Notes under the pieces: generated by a model | What the model was told of the DNA's origin: nothing | Database searches by the model: none | The model's input: only the letters and a program-made list of their open reading frames with translations | In this document: in pieces, positions 43,911 through 53,078 of the stretch | Layout of the letters: every line of letters begins with the position of its first letter | Numbering within the stretch: the stretch's first letter is position 1 | Source: Streptomyces sp. STR69 | Lineage (GTDB): Bacteria; Actinomycetota; Actinomycetes; Streptomycetales; Streptomycetaceae | DNA: 64,000 nt | NCBI RefSeq assembly: GCF_024519455.1 | Contig: NZ_JALJRY010000023.1 | Span: 83,500 to 147,499 of the forward strand | Direction: 5' to 3' | Program-made: the position numbers and the translations under genes

Positions 43911-46900
43911 GTGCGTGCATTCGCTGCTTCGGCCGCGCATAAAGGACTGTGGCTGGCGGAGGAAATGTCTGCCGACACACTGAACCATGCGCTGACCATG
44001 TGGGACGTGGACGGCGGACTGGACGCGGCCGTCATGGAGTCCGCGTTCCTGCACGTGCTGGACGAGGCCGAGGTCCTGCGCGTCACCTTCGCCGACGACG
44101 GCGACGGGCTGCGCCTGACACCGCGCGAGCTGGGGGACTGGCGGCCCTTCCTCCTGGACCTGTCCGTCGAGGCCGACCCCGAGCAGGCGGCGCGCGAGGC
44201 GCTGGCCGATCTGGTGCGCGAGCCGTTCGACCTCGGACACGATCTGCTGTTCCGGATGGGCGTGATCACCCTCGCGCCGGCCCGCTCGCTCGTGGTGATC
44301 GCCTACCACCACCTCATCTCGGACGGGTTCGGCACCGGCGGCCTGCTCTCCAAGCGTCTCGCCGAGGTCTACACGGCCCTGTCACGCGGCGAGCAGGTTC
44401 CCGCTCTGCCGCACCCCTGGGACACCGAGTCGTTCGCCGCCGAGGCGGCCGGCTACCTCGCCTCCCCGGAGTTCACCGACGACACCGGGTTCTGGCGCGA
44501 CTACCTCGCCGACGCGCCCGCCCCCGCACAGGTCCCGCGCGTCGCCCTTTCCGACACCGAACGCGCCGCGCTCGCCGAACCGATGAACGACGCCGACCGG
44601 TGGGGCGAACTGACCGAGCCCATCGGCATGGTCAGCCGCACCCTGACCGTCCCGCGCGCCGAGGCGGACGCGTGGACCGAGGCGGCGAAGTCCCTGGGCG
44701 TGTGGATGTCCACGATGCTGACCGCCTCCGCGGCCGTGTTCTTCCGCCACCGCTGCGACCGCCCGGAGTTCCTGCTCTCCCTCGCCGTCGGCAACCGGAC
44801 CGGCGTCGCGAGCAGGACACCCGGCCTCGCGGTGAACGTCGTCCCCGTACGGGTGAGGGTCCCGCTGAACGCGACCTTCACCGACCTCGCCGACGCGATC
44901 GTCGACGAGACGTACGAGATCTCCGGCCACACCGCCTGCCACTACTCGGACATCCAGCGCGCGAGCGGAACCGCCCTGAGCGACCGCGGCAGCTTCGGCG
45001 CCGTCATGAACGTCGTCGAGTTCGTCGAGCAGCTCCGCTTCGGCGACCACCTGGCGCGCTACCTCGGCGGAACCACCGGCTCCTTCGACGAACTGTCGAT
45101 CGGCGTCTACACCGACGGCAGCGCCGACAGCGACCTGTACATCCGCCTCGACGCCCCCGCACGCCTCTACGACCGCGCCGGACTGCGTTTCATCGGCGAA
45201 GAGCTGATCGCCCACATCCGGGCCGTGGTGGCCGACGGGGAACAGCCGGTCGGCGCGCTGGACGCGCTCACCGGCGCCGAGCGGGAGCGGGTGCTGACGG
45301 CACCGAACGACACGGACGCACCCCTTCCCGCGCTGACGGTTCCGCAGCTGTTCGCCCGGCAGGCGGAGGCGGCCCCCGACGCCGTCGCGCTGGTCTTTGG
45401 CGACGTCACGGTCTCCTACCGGGAACTGGACGAACGCGCGAGCCGCCTGGCCGACGCACTGCGCGCACACCGTGTCGGGCCCGACACGGTCGTGGCGGTG
45501 GCGCTGCCGAGGTCGGCGGACCTGGCCGTCGCCCTCCTGGGCGTGGTGAAGGCGGGCGGAGCCTACCTGCCGATCGACCCGGCGCTGCCCGCGGCGCAGG
45601 TCGAGCTCGTGGCCGGCGACGCCGCGGCACGAGCCCTGCTCACCGACGCGGCAACCGCCCAGGCGCTCTCCGCCGGCCTGGGGATACCGGCGCTCGTGTT
45701 CGCCGACCTCGCCTCCGCCACCGCCGCCACCGCCCAGGCCGCGCCGCTCCCGCACCCGGACAACCTCCTGACCGTGACACCCGCTTCGACGGCCGCGGTC
45801 GGCATCACGCACCGCAACATGGAGCGGTTCGTCCTGGACCGCACCTGGCGCGACGCCGCGCGGAGCACCGTGCTGTGGCACACCCCGGCGACCTCCGACA
45901 CCCTCGCCCTCGAACTGTGGGCACCCCTGCTGGGCGGTGGCCGCGTCGTCGTCGCTCCTCCCGGGGAGCTCGGCGCCGACGCGCTGGCGCAGGCGTGCGC
46001 GGCGCACGGCGTCTCCGCCGTGTGGCTGCCCGCCGGCCGGTTCGCGGAGATCGCGGCCCGCCACCCCGCGTCCCTCGCCGGGCTGCGCGAGGTGTTCACC
46101 GGCGGCGACCGCGTGCCCGCGGCCGCCCTGCGCCAAGTCCGCCGGGCCTGCCCCGGGCTGAGGGTCGTGACCGGCCACGGCCCCGCGGAAGCCGCCGGGT
46201 TCGCCGCGGCCGACCGCCTGAGCGCCGGCGAACCGGAGCACCGCGCGGGCACCCTGGGCCGTCCGGCGGACAACACCGCCCTCTACGTCCTGGGCCCGGG
46301 CCTGGCACCCGTCCCCGCCGGCGTCACCGGCGAGCTGTACGTGGCCGGGCCCGGTGTGGCGCGCGGATACCTCGGGCGGCCCGGACGAACGGCGGAGCGC
46401 TTCGTGCCCTGCCCGTTCGGTCCGGCCGGAGGGCTCATGCACCGCACCGGCGACCGGGTGCGCTGGGGCGCCGACGGCCGGATCGAGCATGTGGCCGACG
46501 CGGGCGCCGAGGTCGACGTACGCGGTGTCGGCGTCGAGCTGGCCGAGGTCGAGGAGGTGCTGTCCGAGCATCCCGCCCTCGCCCGGTCCGTCGTCGCCGT
46601 CAGGGCGGACGCCACCGGGCAGCGGCGCCTGGTGGCCTATGTCGTGCCGGTGGACGGCCGGGCCGTCCCGGGCGACGAACTGCGCCGGTTCGCCGCGGGA
46701 CGACTCCCGGAGTCCGTGGTCCCGGCGCTGTTCACCGTGCTGGAACGCCTGCCGGTGACGGCGGGCGGCAGGGTCGACCGGGCGGCACTGCCCGAGCCGC
46801 AGTCCGAGCCGGACACCCGCCGCGCCCCGCGCAACGACACCGAACGCATCCTCGCCGAGGTGTTCGCCGAGGTCCTGGAGCTGGACCGGGTCGGCATCGA

Positions 46901-47105
46901 CGAGGACTTCTTCGACCTCGGCGGCAACTCGCTGCGCGCGATCCGGCTGGTCGGCCTCATCCGGGCGGAACTCAAGCAGGAGGTGTCCATCCGCCGCCTG
47001 TTCGCGGCGCGCACCGTCACCGGCCTGTCGGACATGTGGAAGGACCTCGGCCAGTCCAGCAGGCCGAGCCTGCGCAGGCGGACGAGGGAGGGCGCGGTCC
47101 TCTGA
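43911..47105 (+). CDS. NRPS C-A*-T with degenerate adenylation domain
   Basis: The 1064-residue protein has a condensation domain with intact HHLISDG (133-139), a carrier domain with Ser1007 in DLGGNSL, and between them an A-type fold that has lost its catalytic motifs. The ATP loop reads TPASTAAVGITH (about 623-634) instead of TSGSTGxPKG; A5 reads GHGPAEA instead of YGPTE; the A8 hinge motif GRxDxQVK is absent; A10 is GGRVDR without the Lys. The domain cannot be expected to make aminoacyl-AMP, so its carrier must be charged in trans. The C domain is best placed to join the polyketide acyl chain to the first amino acid. GTG 43911 follows GAGGGG by 9 nt; a TTG at 43902 is too close to it. Confidence 0.92.
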   Translation: MRAFAASAAHKGLWLAEEMSADTLNHALTMWDVDGGLDAAVMESAFLHVLDEAEVLRVTFADDGDGLRLTPRELGDWRPFLLDLSVEADPEQAAREALADLVREPFDLGHDLLFRMGVITLAPARSLVVIAYHHLISDGFGTGGLLSKRLAEVYTALSRGEQVPALPHPWDTESFAAEAAGYLASPEFTDDTGFWRDYLADAPAPAQVPRVALSDTERAALAEPMNDADRWGELTEPIGMVSRTLTVPRAEADAWTEAAKSLGVWMSTMLTASAAVFFRHRCDRPEFLLSLAVGNRTGVASRTPGLAVNVVPVRVRVPLNATFTDLADAIVDETYEISGHTACHYSDIQRASGTALSDRGSFGAVMNVVEFVEQLRFGDHLARYLGGTTGSFDELSIGVYTDGSADSDLYIRLDAPARLYDRAGLRFIGEELIAHIRAVVADGEQPVGALDALTGAERERVLTAPNDTDAPLPALTVPQLFARQAEAAPDAVALVFGDVTVSYRELDERASRLADALRAHRVGPDTVVAVALPRSADLAVALLGVVKAGGAYLPIDPALPAAQVELVAGDAAARALLTDAATAQALSAGLGIPALVFADLASATAATAQAAPLPHPDNLLTVTPASTAAVGITHRNMERFVLDRTWRDAARSTVLWHTPATSDTLALELWAPLLGGGRVVVAPPGELGADALAQACAAHGVSAVWLPAGRFAEIAARHPASLAGLREVFTGGDRVPAAALRQVRRACPGLRVVTGHGPAEAAGFAAADRLSAGEPEHRAGTLGRPADNTALYVLGPGLAPVPAGVTGELYVAGPGVARGYLGRPGRTAERFVPCPFGPAGGLMHRTGDRVRWGADGRIEHVADAGAEVDVRGVGVELAEVEEVLSEHPALARSVVAVRADATGQRRLVAYVVPVDGRAVPGDELRRFAAGRLPESVVPALFTVLERLPVTAGGRVDRAALPEPQSEPDTRRAPRNDTERILAEVFAEVLELDRVGIDEDFFDLGGNSLRAIRLVGLIRAELKQEVSIRRLFAARTVTGLSDMWKDLGQSSRPSLRRRTREGAVL

Positions 47106-47172
47106 GACCGCGCCCGGCCCGGTCCGGTCCGGTCAGCAGTGGTTCGGCACGGCAAACGTGAAAGGGAATCAG

Positions 47173-48531
47173 GTGGATTCTTTGACAGAGGCCCTGCTGT
47201 CCGGGGCCGGCCCGGACGAACTGGGGCGACACGAACTCCCCCCGGAGTACGAGGCGGCGCACCTGCTGGCCGCGGACCTCGGCATGTTCGACGGTGTGGC
47301 GGACAACGACGTCCGCAAGTCGTTGCACGTCGGCATGGTCCCCATGCCGGAGATCGCGCCGGACGAGGTGGTCGTCGCCGTCATGGCGAGTTCCATCAAC
47401 TACAACACCGTGTGGTCGGCGACGTTCGAGCCGGTGCCCACGTTCGAGTTCCTCAGGCGCGCTGCCCGTCAGGGCGGCTGGGCCGCCCGGCACGACCTGC
47501 CCCACCACGTGGTCGGCTCGGACGCCTCCGGCGTCGTCGTGCGCGCCGGGGCCGGGGTACGGCACTGGAAGCCGGGCGACCACGTCGTCGTCAGCTGCGT
47601 CCAGGTCGACGAGCAGGAACCGGCGACGCACGCCGACGCGATGCTCGGGTCGGGGCAGCGGATCTGGGGCTACGAGACGAACTTCGGCGGCCTCGCCCAC
47701 TACGCGGTGGTCCGCGCCAGCCAACTCCTGCCCAAGCCGGCCCACTTGACCTGGGAGGAGTCGGCGGGAGTGCTGCTGACCGCGGCCACCTCCTACCGGA
47801 TGCTGGTCGGCGACAACGGCGCGCGGATCAGGCAGGGCGACATCGTCCTCGTCTGGGGTGCCACCGGCGGCCTCGGCGCGTTCGCGGTGCAGATGGTGAA
47901 GAACGCGGGCGGTATCGCCGTCGGCGTGGTCGGCTCCGAGCGGAAGGCGCAGGTGCTGCGGCGCCTGGGCTGCGACGTGGTGATCAACCGCAGCGACATC
48001 GGCATGGGCGGCGACGACGCGCTCACCCCCGAGCGGACGATCGAGCTGGGCAAGCGGCTCGGACGGGAGATCCGCAGGCAGCTCGGCGAGGACCCGCACG
48101 TCGTGTTCGACCACGTCGGACGGGCGACGTTCGGGATCTCGGTGTTCGTCGTGCGCAAGGGCGGCACCGTCGTCACCTGCGGCTCCAGCACCGGCTACGA
48201 CCACCACTTCGACAACCGCTATCTGTGGATGAACCTCAAGCGGATCGTGGGCAGTCACGCCGCGAACCTCCAGGAACAGGCGGAGTGCAACCGGCTCTTC
48301 CAGCTGGGGCATCTCGCGCCCGTCCTGTCCGAGGTGTTCCCGCTGCAGGACGTGGGCGAGGCCGCACGGCTGGTCCAGCTGAACAAGCACACCGGAAAGG
48401 TCGGCGTGCTCTGCCTCGCCCCCGAGGAAGGGCTCGGTGTCACCGATCCCGCGCTGCGCGAGAAGATCGGCGCCCAGCGCCTCAACCCGCTGCGCCGCCG
48501 GGGCGCGGCCGATGACGCCGAGGTGTCCTGA
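47173..48531 (+). CDS. ccr: Crotonyl-CoA carboxylase/reductase
   Basis: The 452-residue MDR-family protein has the CCR hallmarks: a long N-terminal region (PEYEAAHLLAADLGMFDG), ASSINYNTVWSATFEPVPTF, DLPHHVVGSDASGVV, the NADPH loop VWGATGGLGAFAVQM, and IVGSHAANLQEQ. It reductively carboxylates 2-enoyl-CoA to alkylmalonyl-CoA with NADPH and CO2. Placed with KAS III and a 3-hydroxyacyl-CoA dehydrogenase, it should make a longer or branched extender, presumably for the VPGH-type AT of module 1. GTG 47173 is preferred because AAGGGA lies 6 nt upstream; a GTG at 47158 precedes that site. The KAS III gene begins 1 bp after its stop. Confidence 0.93.
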   Translation: MDSLTEALLSGAGPDELGRHELPPEYEAAHLLAADLGMFDGVADNDVRKSLHVGMVPMPEIAPDEVVVAVMASSINYNTVWSATFEPVPTFEFLRRAARQGGWAARHDLPHHVVGSDASGVVVRAGAGVRHWKPGDHVVVSCVQVDEQEPATHADAMLGSGQRIWGYETNFGGLAHYAVVRASQLLPKPAHLTWEESAGVLLTAATSYRMLVGDNGARIRQGDIVLVWGATGGLGAFAVQMVKNAGGIAVGVVGSERKAQVLRRLGCDVVINRSDIGMGGDDALTPERTIELGKRLGREIRRQLGEDPHVVFDHVGRATFGISVFVVRKGGTVVTCGSSTGYDHHFDNRYLWMNLKRIVGSHAANLQEQAECNRLFQLGHLAPVLSEVFPLQDVGEAARLVQLNKHTGKVGVLCLAPEEGLGVTDPALREKIGAQRLNPLRRRGAADDAEVS

Positions 48532-48532
48532 C

Positions 48533-49522
48533 ATGGGGATCGGCATCCTCTCCACCGGCTCCTACCTGCCCAAGCACGAGGTCGGCAACGAGGAGGTCGC
48601 CGAGCGCGTCGGTGTCACCGCGGAGTGGATCGAGCGCAAGACGCAGATCAAGTCCCGGCGTTACGCCGCCGAGCACGAGGCGACGTCCGACCTGGCGGTG
48701 AAGGCCGCCGAACGTGCGCTGGAGCAGGCCGGGCTGGGCCCGCAGCAGATCGACCACATCATCGTCTCGACCTCCACCGGGGACTTCCCGCAGCCGCCCA
48801 CCTCCTACCTGGTCCAGCACGGCCTGGGCGCCTACGGCGCGGCCTGCTTCGACGTCAACGTCGTGTGCAGCGGCTTCGTCTACGCCCTGGCACTGGCCCA
48901 CAGCCTGGTGACCGTGAACCCGGCCGCCCGCATCCTGGTCATCGGCGCGGACGTCTACTCGCGGATCCTGGACTTCACCGACCGCAGGACGGCGATCCTG
49001 TTCGCCGACGGCGCCGGCGCCGCGGTCGTCGGCGCGGTCCCGGAGCCGTACGGGATCATCGCCACCGATCTGGCCAGCCGCGGCGACGCGCACCATCTCA
49101 TCCGGGTCGAGGCCGGCGGCAGCCGCAGGCCGGCGTCCGCGCAGACCGTCGCCGAGGGCGGCCACTTCTTCAGGATGGACGGCCGCGGGGTACGGGACTT
49201 CGTCGCCGAGCACGTCCCGCCCGCGCTCCTCGCCCTGACCCGCAGGGCCGGCGTCGGCATCGGCGCGGTCGACCACTTCGTACCGCACCAGGCCAACGGC
49301 GTGATGCTCGGCGAGGTCGTGGAGCGCACCGGACTCGGCGCCGCGCTCACCCACCGCACGCTGGTCAGGTACGGCAACGTCGGCAGCGCCTCCGTCCCGG
49401 TGGCCCTGGACGAGGCCAACCGCACCGGCGCGCTGAAGCAGGGGGAACTGGTGCTGCTCGCCGGGTTCGGCGGCGGCATGTCGATCGGAGCGACACTTCT
49501 GAACTGGGGGACCCGGGCATGA
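48533..49522 (+). CDS. 3-oxoacyl-ACP synthase III (KAS III / FabH-like)
   Basis: The 329-residue protein starts MGIGILSTGSYLPKHEV and has the Cys-His-Asn triad: C112 in VNVVCSGFVY, His in VPHQAN, Asn in YGNVGSAS. It condenses an acyl-CoA starter with a malonyl thioester. In ansalactam- and polyoxypeptin-type clusters this enzyme begins the synthesis of an alkylmalonyl extender from a short or branched acyl-CoA, then reduction, dehydration and CCR follow. The starter cannot be read from sequence; propionyl-, isobutyryl- or 2-methylbutyryl-CoA are possible. ATGA overlap with the next gene. Confidence 0.92.
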   Translation: MGIGILSTGSYLPKHEVGNEEVAERVGVTAEWIERKTQIKSRRYAAEHEATSDLAVKAAERALEQAGLGPQQIDHIIVSTSTGDFPQPPTSYLVQHGLGAYGAACFDVNVVCSGFVYALALAHSLVTVNPAARILVIGADVYSRILDFTDRRTAILFADGAGAAVVGAVPEPYGIIATDLASRGDAHHLIRVEAGGSRRPASAQTVAEGGHFFRMDGRGVRDFVAEHVPPALLALTRRAGVGIGAVDHFVPHQANGVMLGEVVERTGLGAALTHRTLVRYGNVGSASVPVALDEANRTGALKQGELVLLAGFGGGMSIGATLLNWGTRA

Positions 49523-50403
49523 CCACGTCCACACAGAGCGCCACAGCCGGTATCGAGCGGGTGGGCGTCGCAGGCAGCGGCATCATGGGCACCGGCATCG
49601 CCGAACTCTGCGCGAAGAGCGGGCTGAACGTGCGGGTCGCGGTGTTCTCCGAGGCATCGCTGGTGACGGCGCCGCAGCGGCTGGCCGCCTCGCTGGAGCG
49701 GGGCGTGGCCAAGGGCAGGCTGACCGCGCAGGAACGCGACGCGGCGCTGGGCCGGGTGTCGTTCACACGTGACCTCGCCGACCTGGCGGACCGCCAGCTG
49801 GTGATCGAGGCGGTCACCGAGGACGAGCAGCTCAAGCTGGACCTGTTCGCCACCCTCGACAAGATCGTCGAGGACCCGGACGCGATCCTGGCGACCAACA
49901 CCTCCTCCCTGCCCGTCGTACGGCTCGCCGCCGCGACCCGGCGCCCCGGCCAGGTCCTCGGCATCCACTTCTTCAACCCGGTGCCCGCGCTGCCGCTCGT
50001 CGAGCTGGTCTCATCGGTGCTGACGGACGCGGCGGTGGGCGAGCGGGCGCTGGTCTTCGTCCGCGACGTCCTGGGCAAGAAGCCCATCGCCTTCCCGGAC
50101 CGGGCGGGCTTCCTCGTCAACGCGCTGCTGTTCCCGTACCTGCTGTCCGCGATCCGCATGGTCGAGTCGGGCCTGGCGACGGCGGAGGTCGTCGACCAGG
50201 GCATGGTGCAGGGCTGCGCGCATCCGATGGGCCCGCTGCGGCTCGCCGACCTCATCGGCCTGGACACCACCGTCTCCATCGCGCGGGCCATGTACGAGGA
50301 GTTCAAGGAGCCCCTGTACGCGCCGCCGCCGCTGCTGCTGCGCATGGTCGAGGGCGGCCTGCTGGGCAGGAAGTCCGGCCGCGGCTTCCACACCTACGCC
50401 TGA
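49519..50403 (+). CDS. 3-hydroxyacyl-CoA (3-hydroxybutyryl-CoA-type) dehydrogenase
   Basis: The 294-residue protein has the N-terminal Rossmann motif VAGSGIMGTGIAE, LVIEAVTEDEQLK, ILATNTSSLP, GIHFFNPVP and the C-terminal domain ending GRKSGRGFHTYA. It reduces the 3-oxoacyl thioester made by KAS III. A dedicated dehydratase for the next step is not in the window, so one must come from elsewhere. Its ATG overlaps the KAS III stop, and its stop abuts a large terminator hairpin. Confidence 0.92.
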   Translation: MTTSTQSATAGIERVGVAGSGIMGTGIAELCAKSGLNVRVAVFSEASLVTAPQRLAASLERGVAKGRLTAQERDAALGRVSFTRDLADLADRQLVIEAVTEDEQLKLDLFATLDKIVEDPDAILATNTSSLPVVRLAAATRRPGQVLGIHFFNPVPALPLVELVSSVLTDAAVGERALVFVRDVLGKKPIAFPDRAGFLVNALLFPYLLSAIRMVESGLATAEVVDQGMVQGCAHPMGPLRLADLIGLDTTVSIARAMYEEFKEPLYAPPPLLLRMVEGGLLGRKSGRGFHTYA

Positions 50404-50470
50404 GCGGGGCGCACAGCAGGAGGAGGGGCCCGGGTTCGACCCGGGCCCCTCCTCCTGCTCCGCGCCCCGC
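50404..50470. terminator. Very large bidirectional terminator filling the whole gap between convergent stops
   Basis: Positions 50415-50435 pair perfectly with 50439-50459 (21 bp, loop TCG). An outer stem GCGGGGCG (50404-50411) pairs with CGCCCCGC (50463-50470). Every base between the two convergent stop codons belongs to the structure. Confidence 0.9.
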
Positions 50471-51226
50471 TCAGGAAGCGGCGGCCCGCGTGAGGAGTCC
50501 CTCGGTGACGGCGGCGGCGACCCGGTCGGTCTGGTCGAAGAGGTAGAAGTGCCCGCCGGGGAACACCTCCACCGTGAAGTCGCCGGTGGTGTGCTCCCGC
50601 CAGGTGTGGGCGTCCCGGACCGTCGCGATCGGGTCGCTGTCGCCGATCAGGGCGGTCACCGGGACCGTGAGCGGCTCGCCCGCGGTGGCGCGGTAGGTGC
50701 CCAGGATGCGGTAGTCGGCCCGCAGCGCGGGCAGCACCAGTTCCAGGATGTCGGGATCCTCGAGCATGGACTGGTCGGTGCCGCCCAGCCGGCGCACCTC
50801 GGCCAGCATGTCGGCGTCGTCGTAGAGGTCGTAGGCGCTGTCGCGCAGGTCGGGGCCGCCCCGGCCGGAGAAGAACACCCGCTGCGGGGCGGGCAGCCGG
50901 CGCCGGGCCAGCAGCCGGGCCGTCTCGAACGCCACGAGCGAGCCCATGCTGTGCCCGAACAGGGCGTAGGGCCGCCCGTCCGCGGCCAGTTCACGGGCCA
51001 GCTCCTCCGTCACCGCCTCCGCGAGCGGGGCCAGCGCGGTGAACGGCTCCTCGCGGTAGCGGTCCTGGCGGCCCGGGTACTGCACGCACAGCACGTCGAT
51101 GTCCGGGTGCAGTGCGCGTGCCAGGTCCTTGAACGCCGTCGCGGAGCCCCCCGCGTGCGGGAAGCACACGAGCCGTGGCCCGTCCGCCGCGGTCGTGGTG
51201 AAGCGTCGCAACCACGTGCTGTTCAC
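50471..51226 (-). CDS. Type II thioesterase (editing)
   Basis: The 251-residue protein has RLVCFPHAGGSATAFKDLA, CVQYPGRQDRY, the nucleophile elbow FGHSMGSLVAFE with a normal Ser, ALIGDSDPI for the Asp and PGGHFYLF for the His. It should clear misprimed or stalled acyl groups from PKS/NRPS carriers. It contrasts with the Cys-type homologue at 24444-25181. GTG 51226 (VNSTWLRRF) follows AAGGGA by ~9 nt. It lies 92 bp downstream of the flavin monooxygenase on the same strand. Confidence 0.93.
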   Translation of the reverse strand: MNSTWLRRFTTTAADGPRLVCFPHAGGSATAFKDLARALHPDIDVLCVQYPGRQDRYREEPFTALAPLAEAVTEELARELAADGRPYALFGHSMGSLVAFETARLLARRRLPAPQRVFFSGRGGPDLRDSAYDLYDDADMLAEVRRLGGTDQSMLEDPDILELVLPALRADYRILGTYRATAGEPLTVPVTALIGDSDPIATVRDAHTWREHTTGDFTVEVFPGGHFYLFDQTDRVAAAVTEGLLTRAAAS

Positions 51227-51318
51227 GATGGGTTGTCCCTTCGGTCGGGTCTCGGGTCGTGACGGCCGGTCCCGTCGCGGGGCGGTCCGGTGCCGTTCGT
51301 TTCGGGGCAGGGGGTCGC

Positions 51319-52836
51319 TCAGCCCTGCAGGGCCGGGCCGAACCAGGTCTCGAGGGCGGCCTTGAGCGCGCCGGTGTCGGGTGCGGTGCCGTCCTCGGCC
51401 GCCCAGGCGACATGGCCGTCGGGGCGGATGAGGAGCGCGGCCGGTGCGGGGATCTCGCCGCGGGCCGGGACGATCCAGTGCTCGTCCTCGCTGCGTGCCT
51501 CGACGACGTCCACGCGGCCGGCCCAGCCCGCGGCGACGGCCGCCGTCGCCGCGTCGCCGGCCAGGTCGAGCAGGACCGGGCGGGCGGCGTGCAGCAGTTC
51601 GTGGACCCGGGTGGCGCCGTCCGGCGCCTTCAGGTCGGCGTCCGGGACCCGGCGGCCGGTCAGCGGGTGGTCGCCGTCGAGGGGGTAGCGGATGTCGAGG
51701 GCCGTCAGCAGGTGGCGCAGGTACTGGTTGACCTCGTCGAACACCATCAGGGAGCCGAACACCTCGCGCAGCGCGTCCGTCTGCGGTCCGGGACGCACCA
51801 GGGCCGACTGCGCCCGGGTGTTGTGCAGCACCCGCTCCCCGACCGGGTGCCGCTCGGCGTGGTAGGTGTCCAGCAGGCTCTCCGGGGCCCGGCCGCGCAC
51901 CACGGAGGCGAGCTTCCAGCCGAGGTTGACCGCGTCCTGCACGCCCATGTTCAGCCCCTGCCCGCCGGCCGGGAAGTGGATGTGCGCCGCGTCCCCGGCG
52001 AGCAGCACCCGGCCCCTGCGGTACCGGTCGGCCTGCCGCGCCGCGTCGTTGAACCGGGAGACCCACCGGGGGTTGCGCATGCCGAAGTCGGTGCCTGCGA
52101 CCCTGACCATGGATTCCCGCAGCCGCTCGAACGTCACCTCCTCGTCGCGGTCCGCGACCCGGTCGAACTCCGAGGTGATCACCCGGTGCCAGCCCGGCTC
52201 GAACGCGATCGCCGAGTAGTCGCCGCCCGGAGTGCGCCGTACCCAGACGTAGTCCTCGCCCAGACCGGGGAGTTCGACGTCGCCGATCAGCGCCGTCATC
52301 GTCGCCTCGGTGCCGGGGAAGCCGATGCCCGCCAGCTTGCGCACCGTGCTGCGCCCGCCGTCGCAGCCCACGAGGTAGCGGGCGCGCAGCGTCGCGGGCG
52401 CCTCCTGCGCCCCGCCGGTCTCGACCCTCACACCGCTCTCGTCCTGGGCGATGCCGCGCACCTCGCAGGCGCGGCGCACCTGCACGCCGAGCTCCGCCGC
52501 CCACTCCTCCAGGAGCCGCTCGATGGCGGACTGCAGGATCATCAGCGGGTAGGGGTGGCGCGACTCCGACTCGTCGAAGTCGAGGTAGAGGCCGGAGAAG
52601 TGGCCCACCGGCTGCAGCTGTCCCTCCGCGAGGAAGCGCTCCAGGACGCCGCGCTGGTCCAGCACCTCCAGGGTGCGGGAGTGGATCCCGCCGGCCCGCG
52701 ACTCGCCCGAGCGCTGCGCGAGCCGCTCGACCACGGTCACCTCGGCGCCCGCCAGCCGCAGTTCGCAGGCGAGCATCAGGCCCGTGGGCCCGGCGCCCGC
52801 GACCACCACATCCGTGTCCGTGCCGGTGTGTCCCAC
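51319..52836 (-). CDS. FAD-dependent aromatic-type (class A) monooxygenase
   Basis: The 505-residue protein has the FAD GxGxxG motif VVVAGAGPTGLMLACELRLAG, the DG motif VGCDGGRSTVRKLAG, and GDAAHIHFPAGGQGLNMG for FAD/ribityl binding. The C-terminal thioredoxin-like domain is as in RdmE/rifampicin-monooxygenase-type enzymes. It uses NAD(P)H and O2 to hydroxylate. In this cluster it may hydroxylate the acyl chain or the peptide, or inactivate a compound. GTG 52836 follows AGAGGGGG. Upstream stand a promoter and a perfect copy of the 18-bp palindrome, tying it to the pathway. Confidence 0.9.
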   Translation of the reverse strand: MGHTGTDTDVVVAGAGPTGLMLACELRLAGAEVTVVERLAQRSGESRAGGIHSRTLEVLDQRGVLERFLAEGQLQPVGHFSGLYLDFDESESRHPYPLMILQSAIERLLEEWAAELGVQVRRACEVRGIAQDESGVRVETGGAQEAPATLRARYLVGCDGGRSTVRKLAGIGFPGTEATMTALIGDVELPGLGEDYVWVRRTPGGDYSAIAFEPGWHRVITSEFDRVADRDEEVTFERLRESMVRVAGTDFGMRNPRWVSRFNDAARQADRYRRGRVLLAGDAAHIHFPAGGQGLNMGVQDAVNLGWKLASVVRGRAPESLLDTYHAERHPVGERVLHNTRAQSALVRPGPQTDALREVFGSLMVFDEVNQYLRHLLTALDIRYPLDGDHPLTGRRVPDADLKAPDGATRVHELLHAARPVLLDLAGDAATAAVAAGWAGRVDVVEARSEDEHWIVPARGEIPAPAALLIRPDGHVAWAAEDGTAPDTGALKAALETWFGPALQG

Positions 52837-52884
52837 GTGTGCCCCCTCTTTCCGCTGCGCCTGTCACGGCATTGGATGACCTCC

Positions 52885-52913
52885 ACGCTCACGCACGCGG
52901 GGGAGCGGTTCAA
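52885..52913 (-). promoter_or_regulatory. Promoter of the flavin monooxygenase/type II TE operon
   Basis: On the minus strand TTGAAC (52908-52913), a 17-nt spacer and GAGCGT (52885-52890), about 50 nt before the start codon. Confidence 0.5.
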
Positions 52914-52955
52914 GACAACTCGGCGCCGGTGCGCGGCTGTTCGCGGGCGGGCTTG

Positions 52956-52979
52956 CCGTGTCCCGCCGGCGGGACACGG
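52956..52979. promoter_or_regulatory. 18-bp palindromic operator, copy 4 (24-bp perfect palindrome)
   Basis: TGTCCCGCCGGCGGGACA (52959-52976) extends to a 24-bp perfect palindrome with CCG/CGG flanks. Its centre is 54.5 bp upstream of the -35, the same distance as at 43760. Confidence 0.7.
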
Positions 52980-53078
52980 GGCGGTGCGCAAAGACGGCCG
53001 GCTCCGCCGGAGAGCTCTCCGGCGGAGCCAGGGGGTGAGGCGGGGGAAGCGACGGCGTACCGGTGGCGGGCGGGTGTG

